NCBI GenBank assembly: GCA_035079385.1
Contig: JAVHKY010000003.1
Location: 21,157,501 to 21,221,500 of the forward strand
Origin: Aspidiotus rigidus
Taxonomy: Eukaryota > Arthropoda > Insecta > Hemiptera > Diaspididae
Direction: 5' to 3'
Length of the DNA stretch: 64,000 nucleotides
The notes under the pieces are model-generated. The model ran no database searches, had not been told where the DNA came from, and was given only the letters and a program-made list of their open reading frames with translations. Shown here in pieces: positions 49,101 to 59,483 of this stretch; the stretch's first letter is position 1; every line of letters begins with the position of its first letter. The position numbers were made by a program, and so were the translations under genes.

Positions 49101-49490
49101 ATGTTGAATAGAAGTTGAAAAGGGTTAATAAAAGATATGACTCATCAAATGAATGAATATCCCCAGGTACAACCCCCCAGATTGTTTTTGTAAATTGAGT
49201 TTGAAATTTTGTTATTGTTAGGAACAAGAGGTAATATGGATGATTTGTTTTTGAAAAAGATACCATGGGTACACGTCCGCGTCTCCCAGAATGTCTTCAA
49301 GTTTCATCGCTCTGCGATCATTATTGCCTGAGATACAACCATTTGGATTTTAAGCCTAAGAAAGGCTCTACAGCCCGGATGGGTCCAATTTTTTGGATTT
49401 CGAGTTTTCTCATTAAGGACAACATTTTCACATACATTTGAGACATTTTGTGACGAAGGCCGTTACCCCCCCTCATCCGGCTAGAACCTT
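46190..49490. mobile_element. Foldback-like composite element 2
   Basis: Outer inverted arms of roughly 0.7 kb match. AAAATGTCTCAAATGTATGT near 46218-46237 is mirrored near 49426-49445. GGGGTTGTACCTGGGGATAT near 46484 is mirrored near 49155-49180. Further in are inverted tandem repeats of about 130 bp (CGACTGGAGAATTTTTTCAA type; right arm 48130-48900, left arm 46750-46960) around a centre of about 120-bp units (47100-47640). The centre units (GAGAAAATTCTCGTTGT, GCGAGAACGGCGATCGCCCC) are diverged inverses of the centre units of composite element 1. It lies in a kinase intron. No protein is encoded. Confidence 0.75.
47100..47650. repeat. 120-bp tandem repeats in composite element 2
   Basis: About five units share GAGCTCGCGATGAGAAAACG and AGAAAATTCTCATTG landmarks spaced near 47219, 47339, 47460 and 47572. 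The minus-strand frames in this stretch are repeat-derived. Confidence 0.75.
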
Positions 49491-49632
49491 TGTTCCTTTT
49501 CAGGAAAAAAGGGGTAACTAATTTTCAGAGGAAACGCGCATTTTTTAATGAAGAAAATTCTGGCCCATTCATAGATAGAGAAGACAAATATTTTTCGGAG
49601 TTTTATAAGTATGCGGTATGAGATTTACTTAC

Positions 49633-49774
49633 TTTCATATCTAAATGAAGGATATTTTTCGAATGAATAAATGCCACACCCTCACAAATTTGTTTCATAA
49701 ATACGGACACCGATTTCTCAGTCAATACGAAATCGTCGTCGATGACTCTCTCGAACAGTTCACCGCCCTCAATT
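49633..49774 (-). CDS. Strn-Mlck: Kinase exon, subdomains V-VI
   Basis: This is a 142-bp exon (acceptor TTTTTTTCAG, donor ATGAAA/GTAAGT). It encodes IEGGELFERVIDDDFVLTEK, FMKQICEGVAFIHSK and the catalytic loop NILHLDMK. HLDMK (His-Leu-Asp) lacks the Arg of HRD, as in MLCK and titin-type kinases where HLDLK is usual. Asp and Lys are intact. It starts in phase 2 (completing a Leu) and ends in phase 0. Confidence 0.92.
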
Positions 49775-50519
49775 CTGAAAAAAAGATTAAAAAATAATTA
49801 GAAAGGTGATTTTTTTTCTTAAAAGTATTATACATCAATTATTATTCAATCTGTAATATTGCGTAAAAAATCGGTCCGATAGTCCAATTCGTATAATTTT
49901 ATAATCTCAGTATTGATTGTTAGAAAGAAATAATTAATAAATAAATGAAAGGGACAACATTTCAAAATCCGAATTCATAACCACCACTCTTTCCTCCAAT
50001 CCACCCATGAACGATCTAATGATTGTGTCCTTTCCGCCTTTCTGAACAAATTTCTACAGTTGCATAAAAAAACATCGAAGTAATGTAATCGCTTTCATTC
50101 GACATTTTTTTATGTAACTGAATTTCTTTCGCAACAGAAAATGGAGGAAAAACTTTTCAACAAATTTCATACGAGCCACATGTTTACTCCATCTTACCCC
50201 CGGTAAGGTCGTTTTTCTAGCAAGAAACCTGTTCTACTTATATTCCACAAAAGTTACTTATATCTTTCCTCCCCCCCTCAACTTCTCCTAAATTCTTGGG
50301 CCTCACTTTTGATTCCAAATACTCCTAAACCCATCAAATCAAACTTTTCAAAAGCCAAATGCATGAACTCACCTAAAACTTCTTAAAAATATCCATCTCA
50401 TACTCGCACTGGTTGCAGTCGCTAACTTCCCCTTCAGCTATACAACTCTCTAAACCACTCTCAACTGGACTTCGGATTTCCGATCTCCAAACAGGCAAAA
50501 AAACTCCCCTCAAAGAAAA
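49775..50519. other. Kinase intron sequence
   Basis: No gene is visible. A short LINE-like scrap (ACTCGCACTGGTTGCAGTCG, then AACTTCCCCTTCAGC) near 50404-50440 resembles 7945-7980 but is too short to call. Confidence 0.4.
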
Positions 50520-50920
50520 GTCACGCGTTCTTTAACGGCGTTAAACGAGGGATGACAGGGAACCTGTTTTATGGGGTACGTGGGATCTAAAAAATGTAGA
50601 TTATGACATCACAAGGCTGACCTGGGACGTCACAGGCTCGGATTTTGGAGCTATATATTATGAACAAAGAAAAACTGATCTATGACACCATCAGATTGTG
50701 ACGTGACAAGGCTGACTTATAACGTCATCAAACTGTGACGTCACGGGCCCGCGCCATACACAAGCTATGTATTATGATAGGAGGAGGACTTAGAAGAAAA
50801 CGATCTATGACGTCATTAGGTTGTGACGTCACAAGGCTGACCTATGACGTCATCAAACGGTGAAATCACAGGCCCCACTCTAAGCTTATATGGTAGGAGG
50901 GAGATTTAGAAAATTTTCAA
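50520..50920. repeat. Tandem repeats rich in TGACGTCA palindromes
   Basis: CAGGGAACCTGTTTTATGGG at 50555-50574 is the end of the 45-bp-family element. Beyond it, units of about 124 bp contain CTATGACGTCATCAAAC, GTGACGTCACAAGGCTGACC and ATGATAGGAGGAGGACTTAG. The perfect ATGACGTCAT and TGTGACGTCACA cores match CREB/ATF sites by sequence. They are repeat components, so a regulatory role is only a possibility. Confidence 0.75.
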
Positions 50921-51497
50921 GTTCCGCCCCCCCCCCCCCGATAAAAGAAAACTTCCTATATTAAAATCCCTGAATGCGATATCGGTGCCCTGCCCACCGG
51001 TAACAGCCCTACGCTCTACCTATGCGCTCGCTTACCGCCAACTTCCCAGTTTTCTCAGCTCCCTATCTTTTTCTTCTCTATTTTTACGATGCTGTTCAAA
51101 GTTAATCGTGGTGCGTTGCCAAGAGAGAAGGGTTTGATTGTATGAGGGTACAAAAATAACGTAAATAGCTACGGCAAAATAAACCAACAATTAATCATGG
51201 AGAATTATTCTAATTCAGTTGTACTATATTATCGAAGAAAATATCGTTCGTAGAAGAGAAAAGCAGAAGAATACAGCTCATCATTGACTTACGACAGCCT
51301 GTGAAGGAAGTGACAAAGATAAGAAAGAATGAATACGAGTAACTTTATGAAAGATCTCCAGTGGGGATGAGGGTAATGTAATTTTGTGGATCAAATCGTG
51401 AATATAAATGGGACGGATCTATTTATCATCAGTCACTATGAAGCTTGTGATTCGTGTTTGAAAATAAGGACCTAACTGAGATCGTACTGCCAGAAAA

Positions 51498-51635
51498 TGT
51501 GACCTGCGATGAGAAAAGGATGCTCATTGCCCACTGACAGGAATACCATTTCTCTCTGATTAGATGTCCAATCAGAGAGAAATGGTGTTCTTGCGCCAAT
51601 GGACAATGAGCATTCTTTTCTCATCGCAGGTCACA
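51498..51635. repeat. 138-bp palindromic MITE-like element
   Basis: Arms of about 65 bp are inverted with a few mismatches. The outer part is TGTGACCTGCGATGAGAAAA and the inner part ACCATTTCTCTCTGATT. The loop is about 8 bp. Target duplication is unclear. It lies 55 bp from the kinase exon ending at 51690. Confidence 0.82.
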
Positions 51636-51689
51636 AATGGAGAAGAGCAAAAGATACCGAGGAAGAGAAAATAAATAGGTACAACTTAC

Positions 51690-51893
51690 AATTCAAGAAT
51701 GACACACATGGTATTGTGTATTTCGTACGCGTCATAGACCTGTATTAATCGTGGATGTTGTAATTCTCTCATGATTTCCACTTCTCGTTCTGCATTGCGC
51801 CGATCTTGTCGTTTCGAGGTGTTGATAAATTTCGCTGCTAATTTCAAACCTGTACTTTTCTCTGTACAGCGATATACGGTTCCAAATTTTCCT
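51690..51893 (-). CDS. Strn-Mlck: Kinase exon, N-lobe
   Basis: This is a 204-bp exon (acceptor TATTTTTCAG, donor GAATT/GTAAGT). It encodes the glycine loop GKFGTVYRC, the ATP-binding Lys in LKLAAKFI, the alpha-C Glu in RRNAEREVEIM, and LQHPRLIQVYDAYEIHNTMC. The Arg before GKFG is completed across the splice from the 59327 exon (AG plus A). All N-lobe catalytic residues are present. Confidence 0.92.
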
Positions 51894-54749
51894 CTGAAAA
51901 ATAACACGAAACAATGGCATTAATGATTTTCTAAGAACCAGTTTGACGTTACTTGCTAGTTGGATCATAATCTTGCAAGCTTATTCAGCCGAATACATTG
52001 TCATTGTACAATTCAATCAAACGCATAGGCGATGTGAGAAGTCTTTTTTGAATATTGACAAGTAGGCTTGCACTGTAGCTTTAGGATGTAGCTGGGTTAA
52101 ATGGTGAGAAGTGTCTTCAAGCCCAGTCGGATTCGGTAATACGCCTGGATCAACACGTGAATTTCAACTTTCATTCCCAATGGTTTTAGGCAGCGAAATT
52201 TCGGATTTTTCTTTAGAAATAAATTGTGGAAAATTTGATTTCTTTCTTTTTCAAAAAACGCACCAGAAAGTCCATATAACAGAAAAAAAATTTATTCTTG
52301 GCACCAACTTTTGACGTCTGAGATCGATTTTAAGAAAATCACCCTCTTTGCTCTTTTCCAACATTAAAACATTATCAGTCCCAGTCCGCGTGCTTTCAGA
52401 AATAAAAAACGAAAGAATACTTTTTTTTTAAAGGAAAATTTGCCACAAGAGGAGCATTGAAAAGAGGTGATGAAACTTTACACAAAGCGAGGTTGCTCAC
52501 CGGAGAGTAGTAAGTGAGGTCAAACTAATATCCCTACTGGTCTCTGAACGACTTAGCAATGGAAACAGAAATGGGATTTCTTCGAAAAATTATAGAAACT
52601 TTCGGACTTGTCGAAAGAAGAACAGTTGCGCAACGACAGGCCACAATCAACAGGTACTTCGAAATAAGGTAACAATCTCAAATACATAACATATGGAAGG
52701 TAACTGTACCACAAAAGTCAAACAAAACTCGTTCCTTTTGACGTACCGGTATCTACAAAAATTATAAATTTTTCCTATGCGCAGATGAGAAATTTGTACT
52801 CGCATCTTAATAATAATATTTTTCGAGAATTTTACTCGTATTTTAACATCTAACATTTTATTATACCGCGTGCTCGAAAATAATACATCGTTCATCGCTT
52901 CTGCTGGCAGTGAAACGAATTTTTCGAAGAAAATTTTGGCACTCGCTTCCCAACAATTATTCTATTGAGATTCATTCTCTTGTCACCCTGCCACAACACG
53001 AATGAAAACGCCACGCTGATAGAATAACGTCTCGTATCCTTGACTTTAAACTGTGTATCTTCTGTCTATATATTACATTTGCAACAATAAAACAGTTTTA
53101 ATCAGCTATTATCAATCTAACGTGGCGCCCCACGAACGTATCCACTTATTTTGACGATATCGACGTTTTCCTCGAATCATAATACTCATAATGGCCACTT
53201 TTCAGAAATTTTCAAATTGGAAATATAATTAACAAGGCCAGCAGTCAAATTTATAATATACTGTTACGCGTAATAAGCTTCCAAGATGAAAGAATCTAAC
53301 TTTATTATTATTATTTTTTTTTTCTCAATGAATGTACAAGCTTTTGCAGGACTCATTGTTTGACTGACATGGTGCACAATATACACATTCTTTAGAGAAA
53401 GTACATAATAGAAATATGTGAATGAAATTAGGCCGTTTGCCAAATCATTTCATCATGTCAAAATCAACGCCTGCGGTACCATTAATTTTATGTTAGATCT
53501 AGTATACGGAACGAATGGAAGTACAAAGTATGCATATTAGGCCTAGCCAATTACTGATGTAGGTACCGGTACCATATAAAATCATTTAATGCGACTCTAT
53601 CTTTTTGCCCCATAAAAATTGATAAACAAATATTTTCCAGATGAACGCGTCAAATTTTTGTTCTTGATCGTAGAATGGTCTTCTATATAGCTAGGCCTAC
53701 TCGATAGGTACCGCAGCTATTTATGATCTCGATTGTTTCAAATTATACCTATTTTAAATCTGATGAAATTGAGACTTTCAAAGACCGATTCCCCGGTGAC
53801 GTCACAGTGCTGAGTGAGCGATAGTGAGTCAAAGTACCCATATTTGTAATAGATATTACGATTATTGGGCCAATCATGACATCGATTTCCATAAGAATAC
53901 ACAGGGAACGATTCGATCACATACAGATATTCAAAAACAAGATGTTCCTAATGTATTAGAGATCTTTATCTAGAATCTAGAAGTTCTCTGGAATTCAAAT
54001 ATGTAGTTTTTATTGCTAACGTACTTCTTGTTCTTGAATACTAGTGAATGATCGAAACGTTCCCTGTCCTGTGTATTCTTATGAGATTCTAAAATGGGTG
54101 CCCGAAGCCAGCAGCAGAGAACAAGCATTCAATCAAAATCGAAGATGTTGACGTCACGGGGAATCGGTCTATTCTTACGTCATAGAGCAACAGCAGTCAT
54201 CGCAAATTAGATTATTTTGGGAAGTACTTTCTGAAAAATTAAATCACGAATCTAACATCGTATTTAAACGTCACACTCGTCCTGCTCGAAAATTCATTTA
54301 AATTATGACACACAATTATTTTAAATGAATACAATGTTTTAGAAAAAATAGACGAGAATCTAATGCGACGTACGAATAAAAATATTGCAGTCCGTTGCAG
54401 CGGAATGTTTATAAACAAAAACGTATATCTGTTTTTAATGGCGTTCTCAGAAATTTACGAGCTTTCAAGCCTGAGAAAATTGCGAATAAAACTGCTGACG
54501 AACACAGTAATGTACATATTGCGCTGATACAATATTTAAAAAATTTCTTAATCTAAGTATGACTTGACGATATTCATTTTACACTGAAAGTTCTTGAGTA
54601 GTCAAAATATTCGTGTAGCCTATCAACTTTATTGAGAATGAATGTAATCATAATCAACGCAACAGGAAATTATTGAGTCCATCGGCGGTTCGAAGGATAG
54701 GAGAATTGGGAAATAGATTTAAATTGATCAGTATTTTCCTTTGTAACAC
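51894..54749. other. Kinase intron sequence
   Basis: I see no gene. GTGACGTCACAGTGC near 53798 and GTTGACGTCACGGGG near 54149 are isolated TGACGTCA motifs. Near them are inverse-looking phrases (CAGGGAACGATTCGATCA at 53903, and AACGTTCCCTGTCCTGTGTA at 54056), which suggest an old inverted element of about 0.4 kb. Confidence 0.45.
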
Positions 54750-55080
54750 TTTCAAATATTTATTTTATTTTATTTTATTTATTTCAGTTTATTTGGGAGG
54801 GTGCTGCAAACAGACGCGTAGTCCAATTACTTGCAACACCCCGTAAAAAATGACATAATAAGATAAAAAAAAAAAAAAAAAAAAAAATAGAATGAGATAA
54901 TAACAAAATAATAAACAAATCAATAAATAATAAAAATAAAAAATAAAAATAAATAAAAATAAATAAATAAAAAATAATAAAATAATAAAAATAAAAAATA
55001 AAAACAAACGGAAAAAAAAGAAAAAATGTAATAATAATACCAATAGAACCAAAAAAAAAAAAAAAAAAAAAAAAGTCATT
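54750..55080. repeat. Low-complexity A-rich stretch
   Basis: (TTTTA)n at 54757-54785, then poly-A and AAATAAAT/AATAATA runs to 55073. The minus-strand 100-residue frame here is poly-Phe/Leu from T-runs and is not a gene. GTTTATTTGGGAGGGTGCTG, then GTCCAATTACTTGCAACACC, at 54787-54842 resembles a LINE tail. Confidence 0.75.
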
Positions 55081-58000
55081 GCCACCACCACCCAGGCCCT
55101 ACCCCAGCATACTATGAAGCCTTCTCTTCAGTTCCTCTCGTTTTAAATCAAATATATCCAAGTCAGGATGTCTATCAGGATGTCTTTATGTGGAAACAGG
55201 CATATACTTGGAATCCAATTTATTAATTCATAATCATCATTGAATTTCTAGCTGAAGTTTATTCCAGAAAATAAAAATAAAAGGAGACGACTGAAATTCT
55301 GCGAGTACAACTATCTCATCATCAGCTCATTTTTCTTCTCTTTTAGGTATATCATATCTTCGTCACTTTAATTTTTTTTAATTTTTTTTTTTTTTTTTTT
55401 TTGCTCTGTATTTTGTTTGTACTATTTTAGCTACTCGTATCCCAGTTAGTTTTATTTCACTGTATTTTAAAGTATATTTTGTTTTTCCTGGCTTGTTGAA
55501 GGTCTCCAATCTCTTCAACAGGGGAGTATGTTGACTTTGTTTTCACCCTTATATTTTAAAGTTTCGTAAAGTGTCCACTGCATCTTTACACCCCCACAAA
55601 ATGTGTCGCGCTACCCTATCCGGTTCGCGCTCGCATCCAACAGTACAGTTTTATCTTCGAACAATGAAAATGTAGGTATATCTTGTGTTGTGATGTCACG
55701 AGAATAAACCCTTACCATCTATTTTATTCGTTTTAATACCAACATAAATTTTAATTGTTTTTTGAAACCAAAAACTTCTGGTAGGTATCTTCGAAATTCT
55801 CATTTTTCAGCCTAGAACTCTTTCAGAGATTCCAAAATGCTTTTTGCTTGGACAATTCAACCATGAAGATTTTTAAAAAACGTTCAAATCTCCCAAAATA
55901 AAGCTGAAAAATAATTCTATTCTGAAAATACTTCAGTTGGCACCACGGGTTGGCACAATTTAAAACTTTCAAATAGGTGTAGAACAGATAAGTAGTACTA
56001 GAAACAGATAGTGCTCTCAAACATTTACTCAGTGGGTGAAGACGGTTCTGTACTCGATAATCTCAGTACGACATTTGCGAAACGACAGTCTCCGATTATT
56101 TACTTTCTGAACTAGAATAAATATTTCTCACAATTTTTCGACTATAAAAGAGAATGTAGACTACTCTTCGTCGCATAATACGAGTATACGCAAAGTTCGA
56201 GTCTCTAATATTTCTCTAAATTATAATCGTGGCATTCCCGTGGCAAAAATCTTTAATGATATTTTATTGAGTAAACCTTTCGTCACATATTTTTTAATGT
56301 TAAGGTCTTGAAAATTTTTCAACTATCGGTAGCTGTAAATTATGGTTTATCACGATTTTGTAAATCTGAAGTGGATCTACTAATATTCTGTTTTTATGTT
56401 CTCGATGTCGTCAAAATTGATTTGCTATTAAACGCAATGAGCAATTGTTTCCTTCGAAATTTATGGTAAATATTCGTATTATTTTCATGAATACCTACTT
56501 AAGTAATAATTCTTAATTTCTGTGTAACAAGACTTTTTCTTGTTAGTTATTGACATCACAAAAAGATGCACATAGTTCGAGTATTGCAGCCTAAAAGTAA
56601 AAGCGCAAAAAAAAAAAACGAAACTAATAAAAAGATCGGAAAGGGAAGCGCGATACTGATCTATTACTCGCATCTTTTTGAAGCGCAAGAAAAAGTGATT
56701 TAAGTAGGGGTAATCTTTGGAGAAAATTGAGAGAGGGACAAAAAATCGCAAATGAACTCAATCTATGAGTGAAAAAAAAAAAATAATAAAAAAATAAGAA
56801 TAATAATAATAGTAGTAGTAATAATGATAATAATAATATTAAAATAGAAACAGAAAAGACCTGATCATCCTTTTTCACTATGTTCTTTCAGATATGAAAT
56901 TTAGAGAAAATGTAGAGCCTAATACAACTGAGGACCAAAACCTGACACTTCAAAATGGTTCTTCGGTAACTAAAAAGTGGGTGCAAAAACGTAGTGGTAT
57001 GCCAAAAATTTTATAGAGAAAGTATTCAATTGCGTAGCATAATACCTAGTTACGAAATTCGAGAATAAATTCCAGAACTATGAATACCTAACCTAAAATC
57101 ATAATTTTTCCTTATTCTTTATGTATTGACTCAAAAATCTGCGCTCTTCAGGCCAATTCATTGTAAAGTTGTCTTGCCAAATGAGAGCTTAATCAACCGT
57201 ATTCGAAAAATTATTTTTCTAAATTATTGTTTTCCTCAGCAACCAATAGATAAGTTTTACGATTATTTTTTTCCTCTGGAGAGAATTCGTACTTAGTATG
57301 AAAAACAAGGTCAAATATTCGTAGGTACTTTGTTTGTATCAACAAAATACGACAGAAACTAACTTATTTTTTTATACTTTAATATTTTCCAGCGATTGAT
57401 AAGATGATATGGATTTTCAAAAATTCGCCGAATGACTAACAGGCCTAGTTATTATAGCACTAATTTTAATATCTAATTGATTCCAATATCAGTATATCAC
57501 TTTATTACATATACCTAACTCACATAGATATATTCGATGATTATTCTTGTGCATTAAATATCCCAATTAAATAAATATTATCATGAAAACAGAACATTTT
57601 TACAGTAATTGAAGTATAAGGGCTCAACGAAAATTTTACCTCTTGAAATAATTAGATGGAGACTCTTAATGACGTCGTGGCTACAATTGACACCTTGAGT
57701 ATGACGTCATCACTATAGCAAAAATGATACTAGAGGAAAAATTCCGAACAACTCCTTACATTTTGTAAGTTTTAGAATTAAAAAAAAAATCAAAAGTCAC
57801 TCACGACAAATCGGAAATTATTGACGCTTCAGTCTCTTACCAGCGTAAGTAAAGTTTCAGTTGTTTTCTATTATTTTCATCTGCTAATGGTCTTTGAGAC
57901 CGAGGTAATAGAAAATATTGATAATTTGTATCGACTTTTGATTGACTGTTGCCTCGTCTACGAAACACTCCTCTTTCCTTTCAAATCCTACTCAAAAGAA

Positions 58001-58337
58001 ACAGAATTTTCCTTTCAGCCCTTTCCCTAGTTAAAAGTTACTGTAAACGTCCACACTCCTAATCATTCAGTAATGGTAAAAAAAAAAATATAGCTATAAT
58101 TTTGATCAATACATACAGATTGCTACTAGATATTATTAATTTTCACGAACTTGGAAGCAATTTTATCACCAATGGCTGATGGAACTTTAGAAATTTCTAT
58201 TTCACTGCAATCTAAAATCTTTGTTCCACATTTCTATACATAAGGTAGATAGCAATTTTTTTCCTAAGAAGAATGGTGTATTAAAAAGATCGAGGACGAG
58301 TACCAACTTGTAATTTTTTGGTAGGTATTATTATGGG
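55081..58337. other. Kinase intron sequence
   Basis: No gene is supported. A/T homopolymers and short trinucleotide runs (AATAATAATAGTAGTAGTAA near 56799-56825) are present. Confidence 0.45.
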
Positions 58338-58798
58338 CAGAGATGTTGCATGAAATTCGGTATTTATTTTCGTTACCTATCTTACAGTTTTCTGTTAAAA
58401 CGAAATTACTTCTGCATGACTTTTCTTTTCGTCACCGAATTTCGTTTCCTGATTACAGCCCAGAAATTTCGATATTTTCGTGAGGTATTCGTTTTCGTTT
58501 TTGTGCAAAATGCATGAATTGATTTCGCTCAGCGGTGTCTCTAATTTTGTTTCGGCACATATTTCCTTTTTCCAAAATTTTCTGTTGAAACGGAATTATA
58601 TTTATTTCGTTTTCGTTACTGCATTTCGTTTCGTTATTTCAGCCCAGATATTTATTTTCGTTATCTTGCAGTTTTTTGTTAAAACTTGAAACGAAATTAC
58701 TTTTGCCTGACTTTCGTTTTCGTCACTGAATTTCGTTTCCTAATTACAGCCCAAAAAATTTCGTAAATTTCGTGATTTGTTTTCGTGCAACATCTCTG
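58338..58798. mobile_element. hAT-like MITE, 461 bp, 8-bp target duplication
   Basis: Terminal inverted repeats begin CAGAGATGTTGCATGAAA at the left, and the right end is its inverse (16 of 18 matched). ATTATGGG at 58330-58337 is repeated exactly at 58799-58806. The interior is made of loosely repeated TTTCGTTTTCGTTA and TTTCGTTTCCTAATTACAGC phrases. CAGAGATG-type ends and 8-bp duplications are typical of hAT elements. A 69-residue frame inside is not credible as a gene. Confidence 0.9.
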
Positions 58799-59233
58799 AT
58801 TATGGGTTACAAAAAAATAACAATAGTCAACGTCTTGATGTACCGGCTAAGTTCAAACGCAATCAAGAGAAATAGTACTTAAGATCTCGTTTCTTAATAT
58901 ATTTTTCTCGATTCACTTAACATCGAACATTCTGAACGCCGTTTCAAGGCAGCGTATGAATGAATCATACAACTACGACACCACCATACGTCTGAACTTA
59001 AAACTAAATACGTAGAATCTGGCCTTCATCCAGCTATGTTTTCCGTTGTGTCTGTGTGTTTGCTCGCTAATCAGTTTTCGGATTGCGGTGCTCTGAAATT
59101 GTACGAGTCATGTTCGTGAGAGTATTCTTGCCTAATTTAGAATTTAGAAACTTCTAATCGTTCATTCAAATATATTTTCTGTAGACACACCGCCTTCGGT
59201 ACCCTTTCTTCGTTTGAAATCCGTTTAATCGAG

Positions 59234-59476
59234 GTAAGTTGATTATTCTATTCTCTGACCTGCAGATAATTTAACGTACGCGTTTTTCATGACAATGAGA
59301 ATAAAGGTATCTGAAATCTAACATACCTTCCTATCTCTTTCTGTAGTTCGTAAAATTGTTTCATATCCGTGTTCTTCTTGATCGCGACATCACGAAACGG
59401 AAAACTCGGATCGACTTCTGTAACATAAAAGTAATCATAATTTTCAAATTGCCTCTGTTTATCTTTTTCATTACAG
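59234..59476 (+). other. PSMD13 5' UTR intron
   Basis: AATCGAG/GTAAGTTG marks the donor at 59234 and TTTTTCATTACAG the acceptor at 59476, seven bases before the PSMD13 start codon. The 243-bp intron contains a complete coding exon of the kinase gene on the opposite strand. Confidence 0.75.
59327..59417 (-). CDS. Strn-Mlck: Kinase exon, linker before glycine loop
   Basis: This is a 91-bp exon (acceptor TTATGTTACAG, donor GGAAG/GTATGT). It encodes VDPSFPFRDVAIKKNTDMKQ, then FYELQKEIGR, whose last Arg is completed by the exon at 51893. The YELQKEIGRGKFG join is exactly what is expected at the start of an MLCK kinase domain. It starts in phase 1 (AA completing a codon), so at least one more upstream exon is needed. 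I did not find it between 60.6 and 64 kb. Confidence 0.85.
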
Positions 59477-59483
59477 AGTTAAA

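Noticed and set aside
54789..55091. 100-residue hydrophobic frame on the minus strand
   Set aside because: It is poly-Phe/Leu produced by A/T homopolymers.
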